A DNA stretch of 64,000 bases from Dyadobacter sp. 676 (GCF_040448675.1 NZ_CP159289.1:1-64000); one strand, 5' to 3'; positions 20,784-28,958 are shown, counted from the first letter of the stretch. Numbers and translations: made by a program. The notes: generated by a model not told the origin, from the sequence alone.

Positions 20784-21097
20784 GATTTATTGCGGTTTGT
20801 GAGTGCTAAAAGGCTTCGGCGTACGCTGGCGCTTTCGGCCGCGATCAGTACCGACGCTACCAGATAAAGCCCCAGGCCGTCGGTTGCATAGCCGGTCAGG
20901 TCGGCGAAGTATTCGACCAGGTTCCCGAACATCAGGTAGGCGGTGTATTTCAAGAGCTTGTTCAGGAACGCGGGAAGGAAGCGCCAGTTAAAAACGCGGC
21001 CGATCACGGCTTGCCCGACGCTGACGAGGGTATCGAGCAAAACAGCCGCGTAGACGATCAGAAAAATTTCGAAATGGGTGACCAGGAAAAAGAACAT
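20780..21097 (-). CDS. Holin-like membrane protein
   Basis: 105 residues with three hydrophobic segments (THFEIFLIVYAAVLLDTLVS, LLKYTAYLMFGNLVEYF, GLGLYLVASVLIAAE) and a basic end. Size, topology and position near the lysozyme fit Bacteroidota phage holins, which permeabilise the inner membrane to let the endolysin out. The family match is by pattern only. Confidence 0.65.
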   Translation of the reverse strand: MFFFLVTHFEIFLIVYAAVLLDTLVSVGQAVIGRVFNWRFLPAFLNKLLKYTAYLMFGNLVEYFADLTGYATDGLGLYLVASVLIAAESASVRRSLLALTNRNKS

Positions 21098-21098
21098 A

Positions 21099-21383
21099 TC
21101 AGTTCAGGTTAATTTCTATCTGCCGCTGCAATGCTTCGCATTTTTCGCGCAGCTCCATGTTTTCACGCACGAGCTGCTCGATTTGCCGGGCCTGCTCTTG
21201 CTGCACCGTCCGTAGCTCGGTATACAAATCTTTCCAGTGTTCGGAAATCAAACCATCGTTTTCAATTTCCAGTCTGCGGACATCGATTTCGTACTTTTTT
21301 CGCTGGATGAAATGGCGGACGATCTGCATCAGCATGGTGCTGCCAGCGATGGCGCCGATGGCGAATTTCAAAATTTCGACCAC
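21099..21383 (-). CDS. Single-TM coiled-coil protein of the lysis cluster
   Basis: 94 residues from a GTG start at 21383 placed just after the stop of the upstream gene (21386-21388); the longer upstream frame is Arg/Gly-rich and not protein-like. An N-terminal TM (ILKFAIGAIAGSTMLMQIV) precedes a long coiled coil (TVQQEQARQIEQLVRENMEL). The layout resembles Rz-type inner-membrane spanins or other phage membrane coiled coils; role uncertain. Confidence 0.65.
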   Translation of the reverse strand: MVEILKFAIGAIAGSTMLMQIVRHFIQRKKYEIDVRRLEIENDGLISEHWKDLYTELRTVQQEQARQIEQLVRENMELREKCEALQRQIEINLN

Positions 21384-21385
21384 TG

Positions 21386-21727
21386 TTAAATCATTAGGAT
21401 AAACATCATTACTGCTACTTCCGCGACCGTCCGCACGATGTGCGACCGGATACGTTTGCGCTTCTGACGCCGGGCGGCCTGCTCGGCGCGGTCGGCCCGC
21501 TTGGTTTCTTGTGACGCGACGGTTTTCAGCCCTGCCGCCTGGAAGTTGAGTAGTGTATTTTCCTTTTTTACGAGGTCGCATATTTTCAGGTCGCGGTTGA
21601 TCCGGGGCAACATTTCGGCCACGCCCGGCAAATCAGTCCGGAGGGTGTCGCCCATACCGTTCGAGCAGCTCGCGGTACGAGCCGAGCACAGTAGTATCAG
21701 AATGCACAGAAACCGAATCTTTCGCAT
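21386..21727 (-). CDS. Exported helical protein, possible spanin partner
   Basis: 113 residues. The N-terminus (MRKIRFLCILILLCSARTAS then C) looks like a signal peptide, perhaps lipoprotein type. A helical charged middle (SQETKRADRAEQAARRQKRK) is followed by a hydrophobic end (VAEVAVMMFILMI). Its first 95 bases overlap the end of the next upstream gene in another frame, as Rz1 overlaps Rz in many phages. That parallel, plus the neighbouring lysozyme and holin, suggests envelope disruption. Confidence 0.6.
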   Translation of the reverse strand: MRKIRFLCILILLCSARTASCSNGMGDTLRTDLPGVAEMLPRINRDLKICDLVKKENTLLNFQAAGLKTVASQETKRADRAEQAARRQKRKRIRSHIVRTVAEVAVMMFILMI

Positions 21728-21902
21728 GGCTTATCGCGTCGAGCGCGTTGTCTATTTCCTGGATGCCGGCCGGGATTACCTGTTCACACCGGCAGGCCCG
21801 GCCCGTCACCCGGTAGGTTAAAAACACCATTGCCGCCATCAAAAGGCAGAAAAACACCATACAGGCCGCAATGATTTTGTTTTCGATGTTACCGTTTTGC
21901 AT
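21633..21902 (-). CDS. Small N-anchored protein, inner-membrane spanin-like
   Basis: 89 residues. One N-terminal TM (IIAACMVFFCLLMAAMVFLT) is followed by a periplasmic helical tail (GIQEIDNALDAISHAKDSVS). It overlaps the following gene by 95 bases in a different frame. Lies directly after the lysozyme. The i-spanin assignment is by position and topology only. Confidence 0.6.
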   Translation of the reverse strand: MQNGNIENKIIAACMVFFCLLMAAMVFLTYRVTGRACRCEQVIPAGIQEIDNALDAISHAKDSVSVHSDTTVLGSYRELLERYGRHPPD

Positions 21903-21949
21903 ACCGTATCAGAATCAGGAGTACGACCGCAACAGCGGGCCAGAACCAT

Positions 21950-22420
21950 TCAACTTTTTTTTCCGCCCCGGTACATCGCTATTTCTTCCTCTCGCCGGTT
22001 TACCAGCCCGGCGCTTTTCACCTTCTTACCGTTCACGGTCACGTAAACCCACCTGCGAAATTCAGTCTGGATGACGATCAGGTCGCTTGGGTCCTTGTTG
22101 ACCAGCTCCCGCAATGTCGAGCCCTGGAACGCAGGCCCGCCGACGTTGTAGGTGAAGCTCACAAGCGCGTCAAACTGTCCCTGGTTGAGCGTGGCGGTAA
22201 CCGCACCGTTCACCGTTGCCACGGCTTTCCCGACGTGGTAGCCCAGCAGTTGCACCGCCTTCGCCTCGGTGATCTTGTCCCCGGCCTTTACTTTCGCGCC
22301 GTTTTCGTAGGTGGTGCAGCCGTAACCGATCGTCCATACGCCCGCGGAGTCCTGATAGGCGGTAAGCCGTAATTCCTCACGGTTTTTCAATATTTCGAGT
22401 GCCTGGCTGCTGATCTGCAT
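21950..22420 (-). CDS. GH24 (T4-type) lysozyme / endolysin
   Basis: 156 residues that cleave the glycan strands of peptidoglycan. Catalytic Glu lies in LKNREELRLTAYQD; the D/T positions lie in DSAGVWTIGYGCT. The conserved LNQGQFDALVSFTYNVG and NRREEEIAMYRGG of GH24 phage lysins are present. The gene ends at an A8 run (T8 at 21955-21962 on the plus strand). If that run is really seven, the protein gains a hydrophobic tail VEWFWPAVAVVLLILIRYAK, stops at 21889-21891, and closes the only sizeable gap in this stretch. The best single marker that the module is viral. Confidence 0.92.
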   Translation of the reverse strand: MQISSQALEILKNREELRLTAYQDSAGVWTIGYGCTTYENGAKVKAGDKITEAKAVQLLGYHVGKAVATVNGAVTATLNQGQFDALVSFTYNVGGPAFQGSTLRELVNKDPSDLIVIQTEFRRWVYVTVNGKKVKSAGLVNRREEEIAMYRGGKKS

Positions 22421-22424
22421 CGTA

Positions 22425-22814
22425 TTAGGACATTACTTGTTGGTGTGCTTTCCAAAGTGCGTCGACGTATTGCGAGAGCTCGGCCGGATAGAACCAGGCG
22501 ATCAGGTCCTCGGAAAGGTCGCGCCCGTAATATTTCAGGTATTCGGCTTTCACCGCTTCGTAGCTCTTCGTGTAATGTGCCAGGTCAACAGCCCAGGGCA
22601 TGCCTGTTTCCGGGTTGCTTTCATCGGTCGGGTTAATGAACACCCGAAGCGGTGAGCTCACCAGTTCCCGGTATGCCTGCGCCAGCTGAATGGCCGTCAT
22701 CGTTCCGGCCTGCTGGACATACTTTGAGACCTTTCGCGGCCTTGACGTCGCGATCAGTACCGCGCCAACGCCAAGTCCGAGCAGTGCCAGCGCCCTTTTT
22801 TGCTTATCGTCCAT
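22425..22814 (-). CDS. Small membrane-anchored element protein
   Basis: 129 residues. An N-terminal TM (ALALLGLGVGAVLIATS) is followed by a soluble helical domain (AIQLAQAYRELVSSPL, YLKYYGRDLSEDLIAWFYP). No family recognised. Two bases separate it from the upstream gene's stop. Confidence 0.7.
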   Translation of the reverse strand: MDDKQKRALALLGLGVGAVLIATSRPRKVSKYVQQAGTMTAIQLAQAYRELVSSPLRVFINPTDESNPETGMPWAVDLAHYTKSYEAVKAEYLKYYGRDLSEDLIAWFYPAELSQYVDALWKAHQQVMS

Positions 22815-22816
22815 CG

Positions 22817-23470
22817 TCAGGCTTCTTTTACGTCGGCGGCCGGTACCAGTCCCTGGCTGTACAGGAACAGAAAGGACGTCCAGCCGACCAGATAATACAG
22901 GTCCTTTTTACCCGCGCTGTTGGTGATGTAGTAGGCCCTCAAACGGGTGCCAACCGCATCACCGGCCTTCACTTTCCGCGCTACTTTGGTGCTGTCGGTA
23001 TCGCTCCAAACGGCGGTGTCTTTCACTGCGACGAGCTTCGCGCCCGTTGCCGTCACCGTTTGTTCCGCCTTCGGCGTGGCTTTTGCCCGCTGAACCCATT
23101 GCTGAAACTTGGCGCTGGTAAGCTCCTTTTCCAGGCGCTCGTACATATTTTCGTTGTACAGGTTCAGATAAGCCTTGCCCACCGCGTCGGGGTCGCCGAT
23201 CTGGTCGGCGACGAGCATCAAATCATTGTCCCAGGTGCCGTCGAACTCGATCATCAGATTGATCCCCGACGGGTTACAGGCCTGGCGTACCTGGATGGCG
23301 TGGGAAGTGTTCACATCCGTTCCGGCCTGCTCGTACTGCTTCGCCTGCCTGTTTTTTCGGATCTGCCCGCGGAAATACAAGACCAATACCACAACAATCA
23401 CAAAGTATTCGGCGATTTTGATGTTTTCCGGGCTGATCGGCAGAATGGATATGTTGTTTTCCTTTGCCAT
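22817..23470 (-). CDS. Membrane-anchored element protein with SH3-like C-terminus
   Basis: 217 residues. It starts MAKENNISILPISP, has one TM (AEYFVIVVVLVLYF), then a soluble region with a helical part and a C-terminal beta segment (VWSDTDSTKVARKVKAGD, DLYYLVGWTSFLFLYSQG) that looks like a bacterial SH3 fold, often a cell-wall-binding module. The fold call is by eye. Packed between neighbours with gaps of a few bases. Confidence 0.65.
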   Translation of the reverse strand: MAKENNISILPISPENIKIAEYFVIVVVLVLYFRGQIRKNRQAKQYEQAGTDVNTSHAIQVRQACNPSGINLMIEFDGTWDNDLMLVADQIGDPDAVGKAYLNLYNENMYERLEKELTSAKFQQWVQRAKATPKAEQTVTATGAKLVAVKDTAVWSDTDSTKVARKVKAGDAVGTRLRAYYITNSAGKKDLYYLVGWTSFLFLYSQGLVPAADVKEA

Positions 23471-23475
23471 ACTGG

Positions 23476-23778
23476 TTACGATAAAATAGTGGACACTTCG
23501 CTGATCACCGACATGATTTCCATCATGCCCATATTGCCGTTTTTACGGCTGGCAATCAGCTTTTGCAGTTTCTCGACCGTGTCGGGATTGGTAATTTTCT
23601 GATACGTTTCCGGCGATTCGCTGATGACTTTCGTTAAAAATTTCAGGTTACGGCAGGTAGCGTCTGCGCCCACCGTCTGGTAGGATACCAGCGCAAATTC
23701 GCGCATGGCGTCGAGTATGTCCTGTTCGGTCCTGGGCGCCTCCATGTCCATTGCCGTAGTGTTGTCGTTTGTTTTCAT
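23476..23778 (-). CDS. Small soluble element protein
   Basis: 100 residues, acidic and probably all-helical (EQDILDAMREFALVSY, NPDTVEKLQKLIASRK), with a Met/Gly-rich patch (NGNMGMMEIMSVI). No TM and no recognised family. Five bases separate it from the next gene. Confidence 0.65.
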   Translation of the reverse strand: MKTNDNTTAMDMEAPRTEQDILDAMREFALVSYQTVGADATCRNLKFLTKVISESPETYQKITNPDTVEKLQKLIASRKNGNMGMMEIMSVISEVSTILS

Positions 23779-23809
23779 CGGGTCGTTGTTTTTGGTTTTT
23801 CAAATCGGT

Positions 23810-24355
23810 TTATGTTTTGAATAGCCCGCGCATAGTTTCAAAGCCTTTGGCGAGCGTGGGAAGTTGCGCGGCCACATTGGTGAGCTTGGTGATCGCGCCG
23901 CTGTCGTTGTCTTCGTCGTCGTCGTTCAGGTCGAGAACGGCCTCCGAGATTTCGGCCACTTTCTTTTCCAGGTTGTCCAGCCGGGTCAATACCTCCTTTT
24001 TGAAGGTTTCCACGGCCAGCTCTTCGCGGGCCAGCTTCATGGCCCTTTCGAACATTTCGTTCTGGTCTATTTGGGGCTGGTGCATGGGCGTAACGGTTTG
24101 CCTGGTTATCTCGAACCGGAAGGTACTTGCGGCGGCTTGCTTGTGCCTACCGACCGTGCCGCGCAACGTGTAGCGTCCCGGTTGGAGCAATTGCAATACG
24201 TTTCGCAAGCGTTCAACAGCTTCGGCCTCCGACTCTTCGTCGGCGGAATACTCCGAAACCTTTTCTTCCCGCTCACCCCCCGCGTCTCCCCGGATAAGGC
24301 GCCACTGATTGAACCTTTCGGCCTGTAACCAAAGTATTGCGTTGTCGGCGGTCAT
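23810..24355 (-). CDS. Soluble coiled-coil element protein
   Basis: 181 residues. An N-terminal beta-like domain (ILWLQAERFNQWRLIRGD, YTLRGTVGRHKQAAAST) is followed by a coiled coil (KKEVLTRLDNLEKKVAEISE), an acidic linker (LNDDDEDNDSG) and a short helical end. No family. It could be a virion scaffold or matrix-type protein; this is a guess. Confidence 0.65.
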   Translation of the reverse strand: MTADNAILWLQAERFNQWRLIRGDAGGEREEKVSEYSADEESEAEAVERLRNVLQLLQPGRYTLRGTVGRHKQAAASTFRFEITRQTVTPMHQPQIDQNEMFERAMKLAREELAVETFKKEVLTRLDNLEKKVAEISEAVLDLNDDDEDNDSGAITKLTNVAAQLPTLAKGFETMRGLFKT

Positions 24356-24420
24356 GGTCAGTATTGTTTATGGGCGCGGCGGTCACAGACGACCACCGCG
24401 CCGGTAGTTGGAAAGGCAGG

Positions 24421-24600
24421 TTATTTGCGCTTGGAACGCCCGACGCCCCGGCGACGGTTGAGCTCTGTTTTTCGCCTTCTTTCGTGGTCTTCGTACTCTT
24501 TCAACTTACGTTCGTAGGTATCCCACTGGGTTTGCGGGGCGGTCAGATCGGGTCTTTTTGGCTTGGTTTTCTTAGCCATAGAGACAGCTGTTTTTGCCAT
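24421..24600 (-). CDS. 59-residue very basic protein
   Basis: Starts MAKTAVSMAKKTKPKRPD and ends RRRGVGRSKRK, with about 20 Lys/Arg. A basic protein of this size in a viral structural block is a candidate nucleic-acid condensing protein (inference). Confidence 0.65.
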   Translation of the reverse strand: MAKTAVSMAKKTKPKRPDLTAPQTQWDTYERKLKEYEDHERRRKTELNRRRGVGRSKRK

Positions 24601-24689
24601 GATTGAAACAATGGTTTGGATGGAAAACTATTCGAATGTTTTGCCGGGGGTGGCCTAATTGCCCCCCCCGACGGAGTGTTATATACGCC

Positions 24690-25268
24690 TTATCGCGAGC
24701 GGCGTTTTTTCAGCGTTTTCTTTTTGCCGCTCAGGCTGTCGAGAATGTGGGTTATACCAAATACCTCCAACAGGACAACACCGATGATTACAAGTATCAC
24801 CCAGTTTTTCTTTGCCCATTCACCCGCTTCTGTCAGGCTCTCGGAGAGCGTTTTCGCGCCACTGGCGACGACGACTGTGCTGTTAGTTTTAGTGCCGGAA
24901 GTCGGTGTACCTACATCGTCACTGTAATCGGCGATGCCTTCGCCTTTCAGCGTGTAGTACCCTTGCCCTGTCGAAAGCCGGGGCAGGCCATTCCCGTTAT
25001 CGATAATCACGTGGCCGTTTGCGTCGAGCACGCCGTCCGGGGCCGCGTCGGGCAGTTTTGATACATCGATATTGCTGGAAAGGATCACGTCGTTGCTCAG
25101 CATATAACCTTGTGCGGCGGTACGGGACATATAAGTCCAATACTCGGTCTGGTTCTCCAAAGCAAGGTAGGTCAGAAACTCCGTACCGGATGCGGTCTTA
25201 GCCAGATACAAAACGGCGGTTCCCAGGTAACCTTTAAACGTACCTACGTTATACTGTACTTTTGCCAT
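24690..25268 (-). CDS. C-terminally anchored element protein (structural candidate)
   Basis: 192 residues. A beta-rich soluble part (MAKVQYNVGTFKGYLG ... GQGYYTLKGEGIADYSDD) precedes one TM (WVILVIIGVVLLEVFGITHI) and a basic tail (GKKKTLKKRRSR). Outside domain, TM, then a positive tail is the layout of coat and membrane proteins of viruses that assemble at or carry a membrane. No family recognised. Confidence 0.65.
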   Translation of the reverse strand: MAKVQYNVGTFKGYLGTAVLYLAKTASGTEFLTYLALENQTEYWTYMSRTAAQGYMLSNDVILSSNIDVSKLPDAAPDGVLDANGHVIIDNGNGLPRLSTGQGYYTLKGEGIADYSDDVGTPTSGTKTNSTVVVASGAKTLSESLTEAGEWAKKNWVILVIIGVVLLEVFGITHILDSLSGKKKTLKKRRSR

Positions 25269-25308
25269 GATGTTTAAATTTATGATGAAGTGTAATTTTT
25301 GATACTAT

Positions 25309-25626
25309 CTAAACCGGCTGGATGTCCGTTACCAGCACATAACCAGGATCGAGCCCCCACCTGGCGGCATAATTGAGCCTTTCCTTATGCTTGAACACCG
25401 GGATTTCCAGCGCGGCAAGTACTGCCCGGCGGTCTTCGTCGGGTGCCACCCGGTGGTAGTCCGAAAGCGTGAACTGCCACGGCATGGCCGGTTGGTTTGA
25501 AATCTGTTGCACCGGCTCGGCGAGCGCAAGCACATTGGATTTTGCTGTCGTAGCCGGTCTTGCCGCGGGTTTTACGGGCGGCGTCTTCGGCGCTACGGGC
25601 TTGTTGGAAGTTTGCGTTTTTGCCAT
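25309..25626 (-). CDS. Element protein with Pro/Ala/Lys-rich N-terminus
   Basis: 105 residues. A low-complexity start (MAKTQTSNKPVAPKTPPVKP) is followed by a small compact domain (MPWQFTLSDYHRVAPDED, LNYAARWGLDPGYVLVTD). Its start and the stop of the gene upstream share a base (25626). Unknown function. Confidence 0.65.
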   Translation of the reverse strand: MAKTQTSNKPVAPKTPPVKPAARPATTAKSNVLALAEPVQQISNQPAMPWQFTLSDYHRVAPDEDRRAVLAALEIPVFKHKERLNYAARWGLDPGYVLVTDIQPV

Positions 25627-26030
25627 TATTCAAAAAGTTTTAACAATGCGGAAACCCCGCCCATTTTTAGTTTCAATGTTCCTGAAAAAGAAACGCTTAC
25701 CGGTATTTCCAGCTCGTCGGCTTCGGTCGTCGTGCCCGATGCCGGCGTAGGCGTTTCGTAAAGCCTTTTCCATCCGTCAGGGTTCGAAACCGGCAAGGTG
25801 CCGTCGGCATCGACAGGGAAAGAACCCTCCGGCAAATAGTAGGTACGCGGGGCGGTCAATGCGCCTTTGGCCTCCGCGATGTGCTGTGCGAGAAAATCGA
25901 GCGTCAAGTGGTGGAACTTGTTGTCCTGCCAGATCACGGCCAACAGATACCCGCCGTTATGCGAAATTTCATACACCACGCCCGTACCATTGGCGCCCTG
26001 TACCCAACCTACTGCTTTTTCTACCTTCAT
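25626..26030 (-). CDS. Soluble element protein, probably beta-rich
   Basis: 134 residues without TM (VGWVQGANGTGVVYEISHNG, ELEIPVSVSFSGTLKLKMGG). No family recognised. Overlaps the previous gene by four bases, consistent with translational coupling. Confidence 0.65.
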   Translation of the reverse strand: MKVEKAVGWVQGANGTGVVYEISHNGGYLLAVIWQDNKFHHLTLDFLAQHIAEAKGALTAPRTYYLPEGSFPVDADGTLPVSNPDGWKRLYETPTPASGTTTEADELEIPVSVSFSGTLKLKMGGVSALLKLFE

Positions 26031-26383
26031 TTTCTGGCCCTTGCAGGCTGTTTGGTGGACATAAAAAGAATGATCAAAACCAGCGCTACGACCAGTCCGA
26101 TCAGCAGCGTATTCATACTGTTTGCACCGGTGTTGACCGTGGTGACGCCTGGCGTGGTCGTTACGGTCGGGTAATCGTTCTTGCCGATCCCATTAGGGAA
26201 CAGCGATTGCAGTATTCCGGGGATAGCCCCCAGCAGGCTTGACAACCAACCACCCGACGAACCGCTATCGGATGTTTCATCGATTTCCTTCTGCTGGGCC
26301 GATGTGACGGCGGTACCGTCGGTATATTTTACCGTCACCGTACCGTCGGCGTTGTAAATAATATCGTCAATTTCGCTTGCCAT
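26027..26383 (-). CDS. C-terminally anchored small element protein
   Basis: 118 residues. An N-terminal beta-hairpin-like motif (DIIYNADGTVTVKYTDGT), an amphipathic Gly/Leu-rich helix (GGWLSSLLGAIPGILQSLFP), then a C-terminal TM (NTLLIGLVVALVLIILFM) and basic tail (STKQPARARK). The ATG at 26383 overlaps the stop of the repaired upstream gene (26383-26385). Confidence 0.65.
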   Translation of the reverse strand: MASEIDDIIYNADGTVTVKYTDGTAVTSAQQKEIDETSDSGSSGGWLSSLLGAIPGILQSLFPNGIGKNDYPTVTTTPGVTTVNTGANSMNTLLIGLVVALVLIILFMSTKQPARARK

Positions 26384-26842
26384 CACTTGAACAGTTTTGG
26401 TATCGGGACTTTAATTGTTGTATCGACAGGGGCCGTAATCCCTTCGGCCACTACATTTCCCACCAAGTGAAAGTCAAGTTGCGATCCGGCATTGAGCAGG
26501 CTCGGTACCGCGCTGATCAGCCCGTCGATGGGTATCACCACCTTAGCTATAATCGTTGTGTCGCCCCCCCGCTACCAATTTCACATACAGGTTTTCGTAG
26601 GCGGTGCCAATCGGGTAACCTTCGAGGCGGATTTGGATATAGTACCGGTTCACGCCCAGCGGTGTACCGGTTGGGTTAGTGATCACCACCGGCTGGTCCC
26701 ACATTACGGCGCCTTTGCTGATCCGAACGTTTTTCGGGAGCAAGTAGCGTAGCATAAGGGCATTGGCGGCACGGGCTTTCATGGTGTAGTACCAGAGCAC
26801 GAGCACGGCAATGATGATCAGTGCGATTTGTTTATTTCCCAT
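26383..26842 (-). CDS. N-anchored LEA14-like protein, frameshifted
   Basis: About 152 residues after repair. An N-terminal TM (IALIIIAVLVLWYYTM) precedes a beta domain with WDQPVVITNPTGTPLGVNRY and GYPIGTAYENLYVKLVAGG, the pattern of LEA14-type domains. The frame breaks in a C7 run (26564-26570). With six it reads on as DTTIIAKVVIPIDGLIS ... DTTIKVPIPKLFK and stops exactly on the next gene's start, as the rest of the operon does. That fit is the main support for the repair. Confidence 0.72.
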
Positions 26843-27617
26843 TTCTGCGACGTTTTACAATCATTATCAGTACGATCAGTACGGACGTTGCAATCAGCAC
26901 CAGTTTATATTTCACATACCACTTTGGGTCATTGGTCACAGTTTCGACCTGGCCATCGGGCCTGGTCAATTCGAGGGTGTCGAAATTTAGTATCGCCCCG
27001 GAGCTGAAATAAATCAAGCTCTTATACTTGTCGTAGCTTACGGCCTGGCCGTTGTCAGGATCATAATACTCTTTATCGGTCCCCGTCCAGACAATCAATC
27101 CGGACTTGTATATAATCAGCCCATTGTCGGGATCATACGTAAAAATCGGCTTGTCCGGTTCATAGTATGGGCTATTGGAGTTGAAAGGGCTGTTCGGCTG
27201 GCTGGTGTCGTCGATCAGCGGATCAACTTTGGCCTTTTCGGCGAAAATCGCATTCCAGTCTTTTCCGTCCTCTCCCTCGGCAATTTCCTTAGAAATCAGT
27301 ACCAGTGAAATCTTATCCAGAAACCGTTTGCCCACCACATATCCCGCTTTCCCGGTGTACTTGTTGATTGCCTTCGAACTGATAGCCATCGAAAAAGCCA
27401 GGATGTCGAGCCACGAAAATTTTTCACGATGCAGGAAAATGTACGTTCCAAGTTCCGGCGTAATCGTCGCAGAAATGACATTCAGTTTCCAAAGTGCCGC
27501 GCTATACATCGTACCAGTAGCGCTTATCAGGCCTTCATCGGAAAATGTCCCTTTGATATTTTCGGAGATAACCGGCAGGTCATTGCCAATTCCCTGAACG
27601 TCTTTCGGGTCGATCAT
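26832..27617 (-). CDS. C-terminally anchored element protein (structural candidate)
   Basis: 261 residues. A helical N-terminal half with weakly hydrophobic stretches (WLDILAFSMAISSKAINKY) is followed by two related segments, FTYDPDNGLIIYKSGLIVW and YYDPDNGQAVSYDKYKSLIY, i.e. an internal repeat. Then a TM (YKLVLIATSVLIVLIMIV) and basic tail (KRRRNGK). No Walker A is visible. The ATGA start overlaps the stop of the gene upstream. Confidence 0.68.
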   Translation of the reverse strand: MIDPKDVQGIGNDLPVISENIKGTFSDEGLISATGTMYSAALWKLNVISATITPELGTYIFLHREKFSWLDILAFSMAISSKAINKYTGKAGYVVGKRFLDKISLVLISKEIAEGEDGKDWNAIFAEKAKVDPLIDDTSQPNSPFNSNSPYYEPDKPIFTYDPDNGLIIYKSGLIVWTGTDKEYYDPDNGQAVSYDKYKSLIYFSSGAILNFDTLELTRPDGQVETVTNDPKWYVKYKLVLIATSVLIVLIMIVKRRRNGK

Positions 27618-27862
27618 TTTTTAGCGGGTATAAACAGCAATGCAATAATCCCTCCTATAACTGCAATCGTCACCCATGAAAAACCAGCTGCGGCCGCCGT
27701 TGTATTTTCTTCTGCCGTAAATTGATTTTCCGGAAGATGAAACACCTGAACACCAGGTATCTCCTCACCATTGGCCGCTGCATGTACCTTGTCCAATATT
27801 GCCTGAACATCAATGTCCAGATTCGTATCGTACAGGTGCCCTCCGAGTTCAATTTTTGCCAT
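27614..27862 (-). CDS. 82-residue C-anchored protein (coat-protein-like size)
   Basis: MAKIELGGHLYDTNLDID start, acidic helical domain, then a C-terminal TM (SWVTIAVIGGIIALLFIPA) and KK end. Size and layout resemble small membrane-inserted coat proteins, but no homology is recognised. The start overlaps the stop of the previous gene by 14 bases. Confidence 0.65.
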   Translation of the reverse strand: MAKIELGGHLYDTNLDIDVQAILDKVHAAANGEEIPGVQVFHLPENQFTAEENTTAAAAGFSWVTIAVIGGIIALLFIPAKK

Positions 27863-28298
27863 TACCTTTCAGTTTTGGAGCAACGAATTTGAAAAACAAA
27901 CCGGCACCGACGGCCAGTAGTAAATAGGTGTTGGTATTGTCCTTGTCTCCTTGCGGCGGCGGTGTGTTAATTGGATTTTTGGGGTCATTCAATGGGCTAT
28001 CAACTCCCTGATCCCAATAGCCGGTAACTTGATCTTTTTTTACCCATGCAGTCACAAATTTGTACGCATCGAAATACTTCCAAGGGATCCCCGGTTTCCC
28101 TGCGCGCCATTTCCACACCATTTCTACCTCATAACCCACATCTGAGGAATTTCCAGTGTAAACACCTACTTCGTCACCAGTGGCGCGCTTCGCAGGAAAC
28201 TGGAAACTCTTTTTATATCCACCCGGGCCCGGAGGTATCGGCAGAGACATTTTTGTACACTCTTTATCGCTATACGACGTAAGTTCAACTTTTGCCAT
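27849..28298 (-). CDS. C-anchored element protein
   Basis: 149 residues from MAKVELTSYSDKECTK; an in-frame ATG at 28331 is the alternative, but the MAK start matches several neighbours. A soluble beta-rich part (PIPPGPGGYKKSFQFPAK, VEMVWKWRAGKPGIPWKY), a Pro/Asn linker, and a short C-terminal TM (YLLLAVGAGLFFKFVA) with a basic tail. Confidence 0.65.
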   Translation of the reverse strand: MAKVELTSYSDKECTKMSLPIPPGPGGYKKSFQFPAKRATGDEVGVYTGNSSDVGYEVEMVWKWRAGKPGIPWKYFDAYKFVTAWVKKDQVTGYWDQGVDSPLNDPKNPINTPPPQGDKDNTNTYLLLAVGAGLFFKFVAPKLKGNGKN

Positions 28299-28335
28299 TA
28301 GTCGGTCGCCTTTAATTGGTACTGATGCCATGCCG

Positions 28336-28806
28336 TCAAGAAATTATTAACCAAAGGATGATTGCCACCAAAAGCACCGGTAGCCATTTCCAAAAGAGCA
28401 ACTCGGCGGCATACCGCTTTCTGTATTGCTCGACTTTCAGCGCCTCGTTGTAACGCTGTTGCCCCACTTTTTTTAATTCCTCGATCTTTTTGGCTTTGGC
28501 CTTGTTTTCGGCCTGGGCGAAAAAGGTTCCGGCAATCATAAGCAGGCTGCCGATCACCTGGGTATAACCTGTGGGGATTGTGGATACTACACCACCAATC
28601 ACTGTTAACTTGCCGGCATCCGACGGTGCGGCATCGAGCTCTATCAGTGCTGCCGCAATCTCTTTGAGCTCGGCCTGGTATTGGAGTAGCGATGCCTCCG
28701 CTTTTTTGATCTGGTCGATGAGCCACGCTTTCCGCTCTGTCGGGTTCTTCGTATACTGCTCGGCGGCGGTTCGAAAGTAGTCAGGTGGCAGCGTTAATTG
28801 TCCCAT
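28336..28806 (-). CDS. Helical membrane protein, first sizeable gene of the structural operon
   Basis: 156 residues. Two coiled-coil stretches (QIKKAEASLLQYQAELKE, KAKKIEELKKVGQQRYNE) flank a hydrophobic Gly-rich segment (VIGGVVSTIPTGYTQVIGSL), and a C-terminal TM closes the protein (WLPVLLVAIILWLIIS). No family recognised. Confidence 0.65.
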   Translation of the reverse strand: MGQLTLPPDYFRTAAEQYTKNPTERKAWLIDQIKKAEASLLQYQAELKEIAAALIELDAAPSDAGKLTVIGGVVSTIPTGYTQVIGSLLMIAGTFFAQAENKAKAKKIEELKKVGQQRYNEALKVEQYRKRYAAELLFWKWLPVLLVAIILWLIIS

Positions 28807-28809
28807 TCG

Positions 28810-28863
28810 GTCAGGCCTTTGTCAGCAAATACAGAAATATGATTGCCACGATGATCAGTAACA
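28810..28863 (-). CDS. 17-residue TM microprotein
   Basis: MLLIIVAIIFLYLLTKA is a lone membrane helix whose TGA lies three bases before the next gene's ATG. It heads the operon and keeps the packed layout. Viral operons contain such micro-ORFs, but a peptide this short cannot be proven from sequence. Confidence 0.4.
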
Positions 28864-28958
28864 TAATCGTTTCATTTTGACCTTTTTAAAAATCGTGTTG
28901 CAATGATAAACCGGCACTTGTGACATTCGCAAATAGGTGTTATATTAGAGTAACAACC

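Noticed and set aside
24662..24669. A C8 run as another frameshift site
   Set aside because: It lies between genes, after the stop at 24690, and no frame is repaired by changing its length.
17801..28863. Filamentous-phage (inovirus) assignment of the structural block
   Set aside because: No Walker A motif in any product, and a GH24 lysozyme with holin-like genes argues for lytic release rather than extrusion. Kept only as an alternative.
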